Below are positions 9,700 through 20,184 of a stretch of 64,000 nucleotides of DNA, in pieces. Both the position numbers and the translations under genes were made by a program. The notes under the pieces are model-generated. The model was not told the origin of the DNA. It was given only the letters and a program-made list of their open reading frames with translations, and did no database searches. Positions within the stretch are counted from its first letter, which is position 1; each line of letters begins with the position of its first letter. The stretch comes from Rhabdophis nuchalis (Eukaryota > Chordata > Lepidosauria > Squamata > Natricidae). The DNA lies in assembly GCA_039707465.1 (NCBI GenBank), contig CM077643.1, positions 380,975,919-381,039,918 on the forward strand. The letters are read 5' to 3'.

Positions 9700-10747
9700 T
9701 TGTCCAGCTTGTAATGTCTAACAAATAAAGACGTAGCAGCCCTACAGATCTCTTCAATAGGGGCCTAGGTAGCCCAGGCCGCCATAGTCACTGCGCTTCT
9801 GGTCAAGTGATCTGTGAGACCAGAAGGCTAAGGCCAGCCCAGGTGCTCATAGGTGAGAGATATACAGGCCTTGAGCCATCAAGTGATGGTGGAAGACAAG
9901 ATCTCACCTATGTTCGCCGGTTGGAAAGATATAAATAGAGTGCCAGAGCATCTAAAGGAGGAAGTGTGTTTGGTGTAATGTTTCAGGACCCTCCAAACAT
10001 TGTGGGTATGCCAGCAGCGCTCTCTAGGATATGTAGGTCTTGGGCAAAATTCCGGAAGCACAATCTCCTGCGCCCTATGGAAAGTGGAGTTGATCTTAGG
10101 CAAGAAGGATGGGTTGAGGCGAAGGACAACTCTGTCACTGTGGAAAAGGCATACGTTCTCCCAAACTGACAGAGCAGTCAGCTCTGACACTATCTGTGCC
10201 GATGTAATGGCGCCGAGAAAGGCTGTCTTGAACGAAAGGTGTCTGATGGAAGAAGAGTGAGAAGGTTCAAATGGAGGCTCCAATGGGGCCCTGAGAGCGA
10301 TGATAAGGTCCCAGGAAGGATAGCGGTGGATGACCAGCAGGTGAATGTTAGACACCCCTTAAGGAAGGCCTGCATGCTGGGGTGGTGGCTAAGTGGCTGG
10401 AAAGAGCCTGCCAAGAGTACGGCTGCAACTTGGCATCGGAGAGTAGATGTTGCTACTCCTTTATCGAATCCCTCTTGGAGGAAGTCCAATATGTGAGGTA
10501 AGGAGTCCGATAGCGGTGCAAGGTGATGGTGAGCATACCAATTGGAGAAAGCCAACCAGGTAGCCCCATAGATCCTGGTGGTGGAGGGTCGCCTGGCCAC
10601 TCGGATGGTTTGAATAACCCGCCTCAAAAAGTTAGCCTGAATTAGGAGGTCCCTCTCAAGTGCCAGGCGGTTAGATTGAGCCACTGAGGCTCGGGGTGTT
10701 GAACGGCCCCCTGGCTGAGAGAGACCAAGTCCAGTGGAATTCTCCAA
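9700..10747 (-). pseudogene. DIRS tyrosine recombinase (copy 1, inactivated)
   Basis: The N-terminal SAM-like domain reads TTRIYGATWLAFSNWY from 10747 downward. The frame shifts at about 10350 into the catalytic half. The box A region reads SAQIVSEL here and SAQRVSEL in copy 2 (45239-45583), so the position expected to hold the catalytic arginine is changed in this copy. Further on, HLTRS supplies the H-x-x-R box and RHYKLDKY the presumed tyrosine. Two in-frame TAG codons interrupt this last part. The protein would have circularised and integrated DIRS DNA but cannot function now. Confidence 0.8.
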
Positions 10748-11270
10748 GGCTGGTTGATGGAAAGACTGAAGAGGTCAGCGAACCAAGTCCGATGTGGCCA
10801 ATAAGGTGCCATGAGAAGGATCGCTGCCTGCTCCACTAGAAGCTTCCTGATGACTTGGGACAGAAGAGGGAGCGACGGAAAGGCGAGCGGCGGAAAGGCG
10901 TATAGCAGACCCCTCGGCCAGGGTGAGTTGAGAGCATCCATCCCCTCTGCTTGAGGAGACTGGTACCAGGTGAAGGAGCGGGGAAGTGGGGCATTCTCCA
11001 GGGTGGCAAACAGGTCGACTAGAGGAGAGCCTAATCTGAGACAAATCTGATGAAAGAGATTCAGGTGGAGCTGCCACTCTGATGGATCTAGAGTGGCCCT
11101 GCTCAACCAGTCTGCCCGAACATTGTCCACCCCAGAGATGTTCATATGGAGCCCAGATGACATTCAGCCCATCTGCCCAGAGCATCTGCCTCTATCATCA
11201 GGGCACTGGACCTGGTGCTGCCCTGGCAATTGATGTGTGCTTTCGCCGCTATATTGTCCATCCGGACAAG
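10642..11270 (-). pseudogene. DIRS RNase H C-terminus and downstream domain (copy 1)
   Basis: Minus-strand frames read MDNIAAKAHINCQG and IEADALGRWAE (RNase H end), then DNVRADWLSR, WQLHLNLFHQI and PYWPHRTWFADLFSL, all typical of the DIRS RT/RH polyprotein before the recombinase. The frame overlaps the start of the recombinase ORF near 10747. It is separated from the rest of the RT/RH by the nested insertion at 11285-13638. Confidence 0.75.
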
Positions 11271-11284
11271 GACATGGCTTCCTT

Positions 11285-13638
11285 TTTTTTTTTTTTTTGA
11301 AAAAACAATTTTATTGGTTTTTGAGAATATGCATAGGAAAAGGGATATAGGGTGAATATACATGGGGCTTCCCTTGAGGTGCACCCAAAAGCTACAGTTA
11401 GTCCAAAACGCAGCCGCACGGGTGATTACGGGAGCCACTAGATGCTCCCACATAACACCGATCCTGCTCGAGCTGCATTGGCTTCCTGTGGTCTTTCGGG
11501 TGCGCTTCAAGGTCTTGACGACCATCTTTAAAGCGCTCCATGGCTCGGGGCCTAGTTATTTGCGAGACCGCCTCTTGCCTCATACATCCCTTAGACCGAT
11601 ACGCTCCCACAGAGAGGGCCTCCTCAGGGTGCCGTCGGCCGGACAATGCCGACTGGCAACACCCAGGGAAGAGCCTTCTCTGTGGCAGGCCCAACCCTTT
11701 GGAACGACCTGCCCCCCGAATTACGCACCATCACTGACCTCCGCCTCTTCCGCCAATGTCTAAAGACATACTTATTCAAACAAGCCGGCCTAGCCTAACC
11801 TCCCATGGGGAATTTTAGATAGTTTTAAATCGGGTATTTTAAAATTGGGTTTTTAGCATAGGATAAGATGGTTTAATTTATATTTTAAATTGTGTATTTA
11901 TTTTGTATTTTGTATGTTTTTTAAATTTCCTGTGCGCCGCCCTGGGTCCTCTGCGGAGAAGGGCGGGATATAAATGTAAATAAAATAAATAAATAAATAA
12001 ATAAATAAATATGACATTTTAGTGGCTTCCATGTCGGAGGTGGTGGTCCTCCCAAAACTTCATACAAATACATTTTTTTTTAGAAAAAGCAAGGGACAAG
12101 CATACAAATACTTCACATTGTATAATTCATACATTCAATCATGTTTTTCATTGCCATCTAATTTCTACAGTCACAGTAAAATTTTTAAATAGAATCATTT
12201 TTGAGATCTGAGTCTTTTTGCTATTGATTCTTCGTCTCCCTTCCCTTCGACAGGCGGGGCTATGGCCCCCCCTGTTCCCTCATCCTTGTCCCCTAGGAAT
12301 GAAGAGTGCTTTTGAAGAAAGGCCTCCGCCTCTCCTAATGTTTTAACTCTAAGTCTACCTCCCTCCTAGAAGACCAACATTCCTTCTGGCAATAACCATT
12401 TGAACCAAACTCCTTTTTTATATAATTTCTTGGACAAGAAGGAATATTTCCTTCTTATTTCTCTAATTTTTGGGGGGAATTTGTTTTAGAATGGTAATTT
12501 CATTTTCTTGATACTTCAAGGGTCCTCCTCTCTGGGCCCTCAATATCTCATCCCTTGTGGACCTCATTAGAAATTTAATATGAACCTCTCTTGGTACATT
12601 ATTTATTCTAGCATATGCTGAGTTAATTCTATAAACCAGGTCCATATCCCACCAGAGTTGTTCTTTGTTTCTTTTAATATAATCTGCTAAAATTGTACTC
12701 ATAAGATCTTTAAGCTCTTCACCTTCTGTCTCTGGTATGTTCTGGAACCTGAGAAAAAAAGACATTCTTTCAAATTCTATTTTGGTCATATGACCTCCTA
12801 GTTCTGAGCTTTCCTTCCGAATTTCCTTTACCTCTTCCTTCATCTCAGCTTATCCTCCCTCAATTTTTTGTTTGTTATCCATTGTACTTCTTTGTGTTTC
12901 CAACAGCTCTATTTTTAGGCTTGTCAATTCTTTTCGCATTTCATACACATTTTTCATTATGTCCTGGAGCATCTCATTAGTTGACGATTCCTGGGCGCTC
13001 TCACCAGTCGCTTCTTTCTGCAATAATGCGGTAATCTTGGTCTGCTGTGTAATTGGACTGGAGCGAGCTGAAGATGGAGCGGAAAAAGACTTTCCAGTAG
13101 GTGGTTTTTTAGAAGCCATTGTCCCGATTATAAGTTCTGGTTAGTAGAAGAAATGGCATCGGAAAGGCAGGCAGCCTATGAAGTCCGAGATATTGGAGCA
13201 GTTCGGATAAAAGTTCAGTCTAAGAACTATATAAAACCAAGAAGAAGGGACTGTATTATCCAAATCTGGGTGTCCACGTATTGGGGGGAGATACCAAAGG
13301 TTTCCCAAGGAGAAGTTAAAGTAAAAATTTAAAGTCTTAAGATCTCAAATGCCGAAGGAAAAGTTCATGAGTAAAAGAAAGTTTTTCGACGGGGAATAAA
13401 GAGGAGCCATTTTGCTTCGCCTTCTCACAGGAAGAAGAGTGAAAGTTTCATTTTATTGTTGCAAAAAGATTTCACAATATAATGTTGCAACTGTGATGGT
13501 GTAGATACAAAAAAATTTTTTTGCTGTTGTTATTTCAAACGGCAAATTAATCCTCTCTTTCTCCCCATTCCTGAAGAGAACGTATTCAGCCACCGCTTTG
13601 CTCTGAGGGGGGGTTAAACCAGATAAACTCCCCCCTCT
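11285..13638 (-). mobile_element. L1-derived ORF1-only element (HAL1-like), copy 1
   Basis: Flanked by a 14-bp target duplication GACATGGCTTCCTT (11271-11284 and 13639-13652), with the poly(A) tail as the T run at 11283-11298. On the minus strand it carries an L1 ORF1-type protein (13119-12463, one frameshift) with a coiled-coil N-terminal half and an RRM/C-terminal domain. This is followed directly by about 0.4 kb of 3' sequence and the tail, with no ORF2. This is the layout of 'half-L1' elements. An L2 3' fragment (about 11370-12005) inserted later; it is absent from the duplicate at 46439-48139. Confidence 0.8.
11370..12005 (+). mobile_element. L2-type LINE, 3' fragment nested in HAL1-like element
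   Basis: Encodes the end of the RT C-terminal region (MGLPLRCTQKLQLVQNAAAR through LHWLPVVFRVRFK, with a frameshift near 11665). The 3' UTR ends GGGCGGGATATAAATG and an (AATA)n tail follows. It lies between GGGTGAATA and TGACATTTTAG, which are adjacent in the duplicate at about 46500, so it inserted after the duplication. Confidence 0.85.
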
Positions 13639-13753
13639 GACATGGCTTCCTTGTATTTTTGTCTGAAGTTGGTGCAGAGTGAGGTGGACCACCCTCAGCT
13701 CCAACCAATTGATGTTGTGGGCCAGGTCACGAGTGGATCAGCTGCCCTGTACC

Positions 13754-13857
13754 AACTTGTCATTGAGATGTGCTCCCCACCCAAAGAGGCTGGCATCGGT
13801 CATGAGAATCAGATGCTTGGGTTCCCAAAACAGGGAGCCCTTCATTAATGCTGGTGT
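13754..13857. repeat. 104-bp target-site duplication, left copy
   Basis: Repeats at 17448-17551 with one mismatch, immediately on either side of the L2 at 13858-17447. The sequence belongs to the DIRS RT/RH and is single in the duplicate (about 51452-51555). It therefore arose with the L2 insertion. Confidence 0.85.
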
Positions 13858-14001
13858 ATTTTAGGGGGTACCAGGGAGGGGGGAGGGTGTAGACAGGTTG
13901 AGACGGGCCGAGCCAGCAGACTACGGAAGGAGGCGGATGGATCCGCTAAGAGGGGGGATACACAGGTCGTTTCCATAGAGGGCTTTCCCATCGAGAGGCT
14001 A

Positions 14002-15390
14002 ATGGGGAGAGGCAGATCCGAGGGGAGTCATATTCCATCCTCCCGGTTGGGGGCACAGAACCGTTGGCTACAAACGGTGAAGTGCCACAACCCCCGCAGA
14101 CTAGGTGGTCAGGGTATACAGAGCCAGGGCCTGCGGCTGATGTTTTGCAACGCCAGGTCCGTTGTCAACAAAGCCCCCCTCATCCATGACCTTGTGTCAG
14201 AGGGGGAGCCGGACCTGGCAGGAATTGCGGAGACCTGGTTGGGCCACGAGGGGGGACTTCCCCTCGTTGAAATGTGCCCACCAGGTTACCGCACTTTTCA
14301 TCAGCCCCGGGCCCTAGGCAGGGGTGGTGGGGTGGCGGTCATAGTAAAGGAAGGTCTTGAGCCGAGAGAGACCATTGTGCCACAGACCACCGGTTGTGAG
14401 TCCCTCTACGTGAAATGGGGCCTAGGGAGGCAGTTGGGCTTGCTGGTTGTATACCTGGCTCCCCGCTATGTAGCAGCAGCCCTGCCTGAGCTCCTGGAGG
14501 TGATCGCTACGGTGGCAGTTGAGACCCCCAGACTTTTAGTCATGGGGGACTTTATTTTATTTTTTATTAAATTTATACCCCGCCCTTCTCCTTGTTAGGA
14601 CCCAGGGCGGCGCACAGGCATTATTAAAACCACAAAAATACAATAAATATCAATTTAAAATATATTAAATTAGATTAACCCGTGCTAAAACCCATGTTAA
14701 AAACCTTCCCAAATTATAATTTATTTATTTTTTTTTTAAGTCAGGAACAGGGGGCTATCCTAGGCCGGCTTGTTGAAATAAATACGTCTTAAGACGTTGG
14801 CGGAAGAGACGGAGGTCCGAGATAGTGCGAAGGTCGGGGGGTAGGTCGTTCCAGAGGGCCGGGCCCACCATCTGGTGGGCGAATCATCCATGGTAGCTCG
14901 GGAGTTCATGGCTTCCATGACGGCCATGGACCTGACCCAATTAATTCAAGGCCCCACCCACGAGGGTGGACATACACCGGATCTCATCTTTGTCTCAGGC
15001 CAATGGAAGAGTGATCTGGGTATAGGGGATATAGTCATCACGCCCTTGTCATGGTCAGACCACTCACTTCTCCGGCTCGACTTTCCGACCGCTACTCCCC
15101 TCCGTGGGGAGGCGGAACCTGAATCACCAATCTGGTTCCGCCCCAGGCGCTTGATGGACCCTGATGGGTTCCAGGCGGCGCTTGGGCCACTTCCTGTGCC
15201 CCTGACCCGCGCCCCGATGGAGGACCTCGTGGTCGCATGGAATACTGCGACCACGGGAGCCTTGGATCGGGTCGCGCCCTTGCGGCCTCTCTTGCGGCGG
15301 CGAGCCACCCTGGCTCCTTGGTTCACCGAGGAGCTGAGGGTGATGAAACGCCACAAGAGACACCTAGAGAGAAGATGGAGGTCTAGCTGA
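14002..15390 (+). pseudogene. L2 endonuclease domain (interrupted)
   Basis: The N-terminal part reads [34 protein letters not shown] and ends at VMGDF. There a roughly 325-bp reversed L2 3' end is inserted. The domain resumes with EFMASMTAMDLTQ and WSDHSLLRLDF (the SDH catalytic motif) and stops at a TGA at 15388-15390, in frame with the RT ORF that follows. The minus-strand L2 relative (56120-55020) reads through at this point, so the stop is a local mutation. Confidence 0.8.
14554..14878 (-). mobile_element. L2 3'-end fragment inserted in antisense within L2
   Basis: Reverse complement of an L2 3' end: RT C-terminus (FRQRLKTYLFQQAG-like), 3' UTR and the motif CCCCGCCCTTCTCC. It splits the endonuclease motif GDFN of the host L2. 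Confidence 0.75.
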
Positions 15391-15438
15391 TCTGAATCTG
15401 ACCGGACACAGGTAAGAGCCCATTTACGGACTTACATT

Positions 15439-17253
15439 GTGGCGCTGAGAGTGGCCAAACGCCACCATTGTGCCACTCTCATAGCATCCGCAGATAACCG
15501 CCCTGCCGCCCTGTTTAGGGTGACCCGCTCCCTCCTTCAACAGAGGGTGCGGGAAGCCCCCTTACAGGGCAGAGCAGAGGAATTTGTGTCTTATCTGCAG
15601 GAGAAAATCACTCAGATACAGAACGAGCTAACCCCCATTAATGGCCCAGTGGAATGCCACGAGGCGGATCTTGTTTGGGAGGAGTTTGACTCCGTTACTT
15701 CCGATGATATGGACAGGCTTCGTGGGCGACTGCGAGCCACCACATGTTTACTGGACCCGTGTCCCTCCTGGCTTGTACTGGCATCCTGGGAGGTGACACG
15801 AGGCTGGCTCCAAGAGGTTGTCAACGCATCCTTGAGTGAGGGTTCCTTGCCTGCCTCCCTAAAAGAGGCCATGGTGAGACCCCTCCTCAAGAAGCCCTCT
15901 TTGGATCCAGCTCTATTATCTAACTATCGTCCTGTCTCCAACCTTCCCTTTTTGGTGAAGGTTGTTGAGAGTGTGGTGGCACAACAGTTTCCCCATCACC
16001 TGGAGGAAGTTGATTATCTAGACCTGCGCCAGTCCGGCTTTCGGCCCGGGCATAGCACCGAGACGGCATTGGTCGCGTTGGTGGATGATCTCTGGAGGGC
16101 CAGAGATGGGGGTTGTTCCTCCATCCTGGTTCTATTAGACCTCTCGGCGGCTTTCGATACCATCGACCATGGTATCTTATTGCATCGGCTGGGGGGGTTG
16201 GGGGTGGGAGGCACCGTTTTACGGTGGTTCTCCTCCTACCTCTCTGGCCGATCGCAACTTGTGTTGACGGGAGAGCAGAGGTCGACCTCGAGACCCCTCA
16301 CATGTGGGGTGCCTCAGGGGTCGGTCCTCTCGCCTCTCCTGTTCAACACATATATGAAGCCGCTGGGCGAGATCATCCGTGGCTTTGGGGTAGAGTATCA
16401 TCTCTACGCTGATGATACTCAGCTGTATATATCTACCCCAAACCACCCCAACGATGCCGTAGCGGTGATGTGCCAGTGCCTGGAAGCCGTGCGGATCTGG
16501 ATGGGAAGTAACGGACTCAGGCTCAACCCGACCAAGACCGAGTGGCTGTGGTTTCCGGCTGCCCGATTCAACCAGTTGATGCCATCTCTGGCCATAGGGG
16601 GCGAACATCTTGCCCCTGTGGATGGGGCGCGCAACTTAGGTGTCCTCCTGGATACCCGGCTGTCCATGGAAGATCAAGTGACAGCCGTGGCCAGGAGGGC
16701 GTTTTACCAGGTTCGCCTGGTACGCCAGTTGCGCCCCCTATTGGATCGGGACGCCCTTTGCACAGTCACTCATGCTCTCGTGACATCCCGACTGGACTAT
16801 TGTAACTCTCTCTACATGGGGCTCCCCTTGAGGTGCACCCGGAGGCTTCAGTTGGTCCAGAACGCAGCCGCGCGAGCAATAATGGGAACCTCTAGGTTTA
16901 CCCACGTAACACCGCTCTTGCGCGAACTGCACTGGCTACCTGTCGTCTTTCGGGTGCGCTTCAAGGTGTTAGTCATCATCTTCAAAGCGCTCCATGGCTC
17001 GGGACCTAGCTATCTGCAGGATCGGATCCTGCCCCATACATCCTCACGGCCGATTCGCTCCCACAGAGAGGGACTTCTCCGGGTGCCGTCCACTAGACTC
17101 TGTCAGCGGGCGACGCCCAGGGGAAGGGCCTTCTCTGTGGCGGGCCCAGCCCTCTGGAACGACCTTCCCCCCGACATTAGGACAACTACGGACCTCCGCT
17201 CCTTCCGTTTAAAATTAAAGACACATCTTTTTCGCCTGGCCGGCCTTGGGTAG
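15439..17253 (+). CDS. L2-type LINE reverse transcriptase (604 codons, open)
   Basis: Reverse transcriptase portion of L2 ORF2, used for target-primed reverse transcription. Visible motifs are RPLLKKPSLDPALLSNYRPVS (RT block 1), SGFRPGHSTETAL, LDLSAAFDTIDH (catalytic Asp), GVPQGSVLSPLLF and YADDTQLYI near residues 323-331. The C-terminal region reads CNSLYMGLPLRCTRRLQ and LHWLPVVF. The first Met is only the first after the TGA at 15388; the natural protein began upstream in the endonuclease. The frame is open to 17253, but the element is dead because the endonuclease is broken. Confidence 0.88.
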   Translation: MALRVAKRHHCATLIASADNRPAALFRVTRSLLQQRVREAPLQGRAEEFVSYLQEKITQIQNELTPINGPVECHEADLVWEEFDSVTSDDMDRLRGRLRATTCLLDPCPSWLVLASWEVTRGWLQEVVNASLSEGSLPASLKEAMVRPLLKKPSLDPALLSNYRPVSNLPFLVKVVESVVAQQFPHHLEEVDYLDLRQSGFRPGHSTETALVALVDDLWRARDGGCSSILVLLDLSAAFDTIDHGILLHRLGGLGVGGTVLRWFSSYLSGRSQLVLTGEQRSTSRPLTCGVPQGSVLSPLLFNTYMKPLGEIIRGFGVEYHLYADDTQLYISTPNHPNDAVAVMCQCLEAVRIWMGSNGLRLNPTKTEWLWFPAARFNQLMPSLAIGGEHLAPVDGARNLGVLLDTRLSMEDQVTAVARRAFYQVRLVRQLRPLLDRDALCTVTHALVTSRLDYCNSLYMGLPLRCTRRLQLVQNAAARAIMGTSRFTHVTPLLRELHWLPVVFRVRFKVLVIIFKALHGSGPSYLQDRILPHTSSRPIRSHREGLLRVPSTRLCQRATPRGRAFSVAGPALWNDLPPDIRTTTDLRSFRLKLKTHLFRLAGLG

Positions 17254-17447
17254 TCTCTTTTAAGGTTAGGGGTTTTAAAGGGGGAATTTTAGTTTATGGG
17301 TTTTTAGCGCAGGATTAATTTAATTCATTTTTAATTTTGTGTTTTGTCTGTGGTTTTAATTGTATTTTTAAGTGCCTGTGCCCCGCCTCGAGTCCCTTTG
17401 GGGAGAGAGAGCAGGATATAAAATTAAAAATTATTATTATTATTATT

Positions 17448-17551
17448 AACTTGTCATTGAGATGTGCTCCCCACCCAAAGAGGCTGGCATCGGTCATGAG
17501 AATCAGATGCTTGGGTTCCCGAAACAGGGAGCCCTTCATTAATGCTGGTGT
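17448..17551. repeat. 104-bp target-site duplication, right copy
   Basis: Second copy of 13754-13857 flanking the L2. The only difference seen is TTCCCGAAAC here for TTCCCAAAAC there. Confidence 0.85.
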
Positions 17552-18752
17552 CAGCCACCACTTCAGAGAACATAGAACTTTCGGGGGAAGATGTACTTTG
17601 GTCCTTGAATTGCTGGCATTGGCCCACTGTGATGGGAGGAGGAACCATTGCAACTCTCTTGCATGCAGTCTTGCCCAGGGAACGATGGACAGGCAAGAGA
17701 TCATTTTGCCCAGCAATTGAGACAAGAGGACCATGGGAACAGTGGAAGATCCCTGGACCTGGCAGACCATGGCTTGGAGGCTGTTGATGCAATCCGGTGA
17801 TAGGGAGACAAAGCAATACAAGGTGTCAATCACTCCCCCCAGATGCAACACCCTCGTTGATGAGAGCAGGTGGCTTTTTTCTTTGTTGACGGTGAACCCA
17901 TGATAATGTAGAGAGTCCAAGGTGACCTGCAGGTCCCGCAGCCCCTGTTTTCGAGATGACGACTGTATCAAAATGTCATCTAGATAGCACTGGAGATGGA
18001 TGGGGCACCTTCTCCACCACTGCGGCCAGTATCTTGGTGAAGACCCTCGGGGCAGATGATCGGCTGAAGGGTAGAGCTCAATACTGGCAGTGCCGGCCGA
18101 CAAAGTAAAACCACAGGAAGCGACAGTGGGCCAGTCTTATTGGAATGTGGAGGTAGGCCTCCTTCAAATCAATGGATGTCATCAGGTCCCCTGGGGGGAG
18201 GCAGCCCAGGATGAATTGGAGGGACTGCATCTTGAATTTTTTGTACGCAATGTGGTAGTTGAGGTCTTTCAAATCCAAGATAGCTCTCCACCCTCCTGAG
18301 CTCTTGGGGACCAGGAAGAGGATGGAGTAAAACCCTCTCCCCTCCAGGCCCAGGGGAACTGGTTCTATGGCCGGAATGTCTAATAGGGGACCGATCTCCG
18401 CCTCCATGAGCCCTTTCTTGGTGACACACCTGGGGGTGGGGCAATGAATAAAATGACGGAGGGGAAGTGAAATGAACTCTAGGGTGAGGCCAAGTCGTAC
18501 TGTTTGCAATACCCACGCATCTAAAGTGGTCATCTCCCAACAATCCGCAAAAAGTTGGAGTTGACCCCCTATGGGAAGATGAGGGTAGTGGTCATTTGTT
18601 GTGGCAGAAAGGCTTGTTGGCGTGACCCCCACGAAATGGGTGCCTGGAGTAGGGTTGATAATGGTTCCTGCCCCAAAAGGGCTATCTGTCCTGGGTATGG
18701 TCGGAACCCTGGGAGTAGTTGTGCTGAAAGGAGGTGCATTTCTGATGCCCAA
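17552..18752 (-). pseudogene. DIRS reverse transcriptase / RNase H (copy 1)
   Basis: Minus-strand frames 18752-18078 and 18103-17460 read, in order, GFYSILFLVPKSSGGWRAIL, DLKDLNYHI, MTSIDLKEAYLHIPI (catalytic Asp) and IHLQCYLDDILIQSS (YLDD at 17975-17986). They continue with HLGGVIDT, the thumb, and LMTDASLFGWGAHL at the RNase H start. One frameshift near 18080 separates the halves. It acted on DIRS RNA together with the recombinase at 9700-10747. Confidence 0.85.
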
Positions 18753-18759
18753 AAATTTT

Positions 18760-19950
18760 GCTTAGGAAAGAAAGGAGTCCTTGAGACCCTGGGCACTGCC
18801 CTGTGAAATGGCTGAGGCAATTACTTCCCTCATCTCGGCTGAGAGGGAAGGTCCCTGGTCCTCCACTGGGCAACCCCCCAACCTGGAGGCCACTGCAGGG
18901 AGAGCTCTATGTGATACAGAAGGAGTAGGCTTGACTGAAGCCTCATCCTCCGCCATATCACAATTAAGCAGGTCTTCTCCACCCCCGATAGACCGTAGGA
19001 ATGATCTGAGGAGAGATCCCGGGAATCTCTTTTGCAGGAGGAAGAAGGCCCAGGTTGGGCTAGGTCCCCCTCCCCAGAAGGGTCTGGAATATCTGCTCAA
19101 TGGACTTGAGCAATCGTGGTGGTCTGTCTTTGGGCCCTATAAAATTGGCAATCCAATGCCTTCTGGCACCTGGCATCAGCCCTCTCCTGAGTAAAGGTGT
19201 CCCGCCTAACATAAGGGTCCCTACTGATATCCTTAATGACCTCCCTGCCCACCCTGCCCGCCTTTCTAGTATAGGGCCTATCTTCCCAGGTGGAGGCCCC
19301 TTGCTCTGGGAATTCTGTGATGGCCTCCTTTTCCATACTGGCCGATGAAATGGCCTGCGGGGAAATCTGGCTGGGTCCGGAGGTTAAAGGCGCGAGGGGG
19401 GGGCAACTTGCCAAGCCGCTGCAGAGGTGGGTAAGGAAGGGCAATCTGCATCCTTGATGGAGGATGGCCGGAGAGGAAGAGAGGACGGTGGAAGACTCAT
19501 GGAGGGTGGCTGCTGCCCAGCCTCCAAACGCTTCAGCACTTTCCCAAATAACCGCCAAAGGGAGAAGAGCGTCTGCTGGTCCCGACGAAAAGGCGGCAAT
19601 GTGTGGCGGCATCTGGATTCAGTGGGAAAATCCCGCTCTCCGATTGGCTGCCCTGGTGGACCCAAAATGGCCACGCCCAGGAGAAGACACGTGGTGCAGG
19701 TGCAGCAGTTAGCAGCCACTCTGCCACCATCTTTTGCTGCCGCTCGATGGATCCGACGATCCTCCCAATGCCAGATGGGCCGCCGAGAGGTCGGGCAGTC
19801 CCGCTGGTGAAGAATGGGGGAAGGGTGGCAATGTCAGTCTGGCAGAGCCGACAGCTCCCCCCCCCCCCCGGGAGGCCAGGGAGCATGCCACTCTCCGGAG
19901 AGCAAATCTGGCTCCGTAGGGTAAGGAAAGAATCCTCAAAAGGCAATACA
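18760..19950 (-). pseudogene. DIRS gag-like ORF1 (copy 1, frameshifted)
   Basis: Overlapping minus-strand fragments (19719-19384, 19612-19097, 19100-18762) match the longer uninterrupted frame of copy 2 (61314-60694, 206 aa). No zinc knuckle is visible. Assignment as gag rests on position, upstream of RT in a DIRS element, and not on a recognised domain. Confidence 0.55.
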
Positions 19951-20184
19951 CAACGAAAGAAAGGGAAAGGAGCTAAAACTAAAGAATAAAATAAAATGCA
20001 ATTTAAAGGAATAAATGAAGTAGATCAGCTAAGCTGCTAAATAAACGTCTGATGGGCTTTGGACAGAATTGAAAAACTGAGTATTGTGGGAAAGGAAGGG
20101 CTGACTAAAAGAAACTTCAATCCAGTCCTTGGGCAGTGGGACAGAATTTAACCCTTGCTTGGACACTCCAAGCAGTGCACAGGA

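Larger units (their letters stand above)
13858..17447 (+). mobile_element. L2-type LINE, nearly full length
   Basis: Contains a 5' region, an AP endonuclease (from about 14002, interrupted by a reversed L2 3' fragment at about 14554-14878, resuming to 15390) and an intact RT frame at 15439-17253. The 3' UTR ends CCCGCCTCGAGTCCC...GGATATAAAATT with an (ATT)n tail. Its 5' part starts abruptly at 13858 and may be complete or slightly truncated. It is absent from the paralogous DIRS copy. Confidence 0.88.
9553..20182 (-). mobile_element. DIRS-like retrotransposon, copy 1 (with nested insertions)
   Basis: A perfect 35-bp inverted repeat marks the ends (9553-9587 and 20148-20182; it contains TGCACTGCTTGGAGTGTCC). 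On the minus strand the order is gag-like ORF (about 19950-18760), RT with YLDD at 17975-17986, RNase H, then tyrosine recombinase (about 10747-9700). This order with inverted termini is diagnostic of DIRS elements, which use a tyrosine recombinase where LTR elements use a DDE integrase. All ORFs are broken. Nested insertions are an ORF1-only L1 derivative (11285-13638), itself containing an L2 fragment, and a long L2 (13858-17447). The duplicate at 44554-61783 has the same ends, so the element predates the duplication. Confidence 0.88.
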
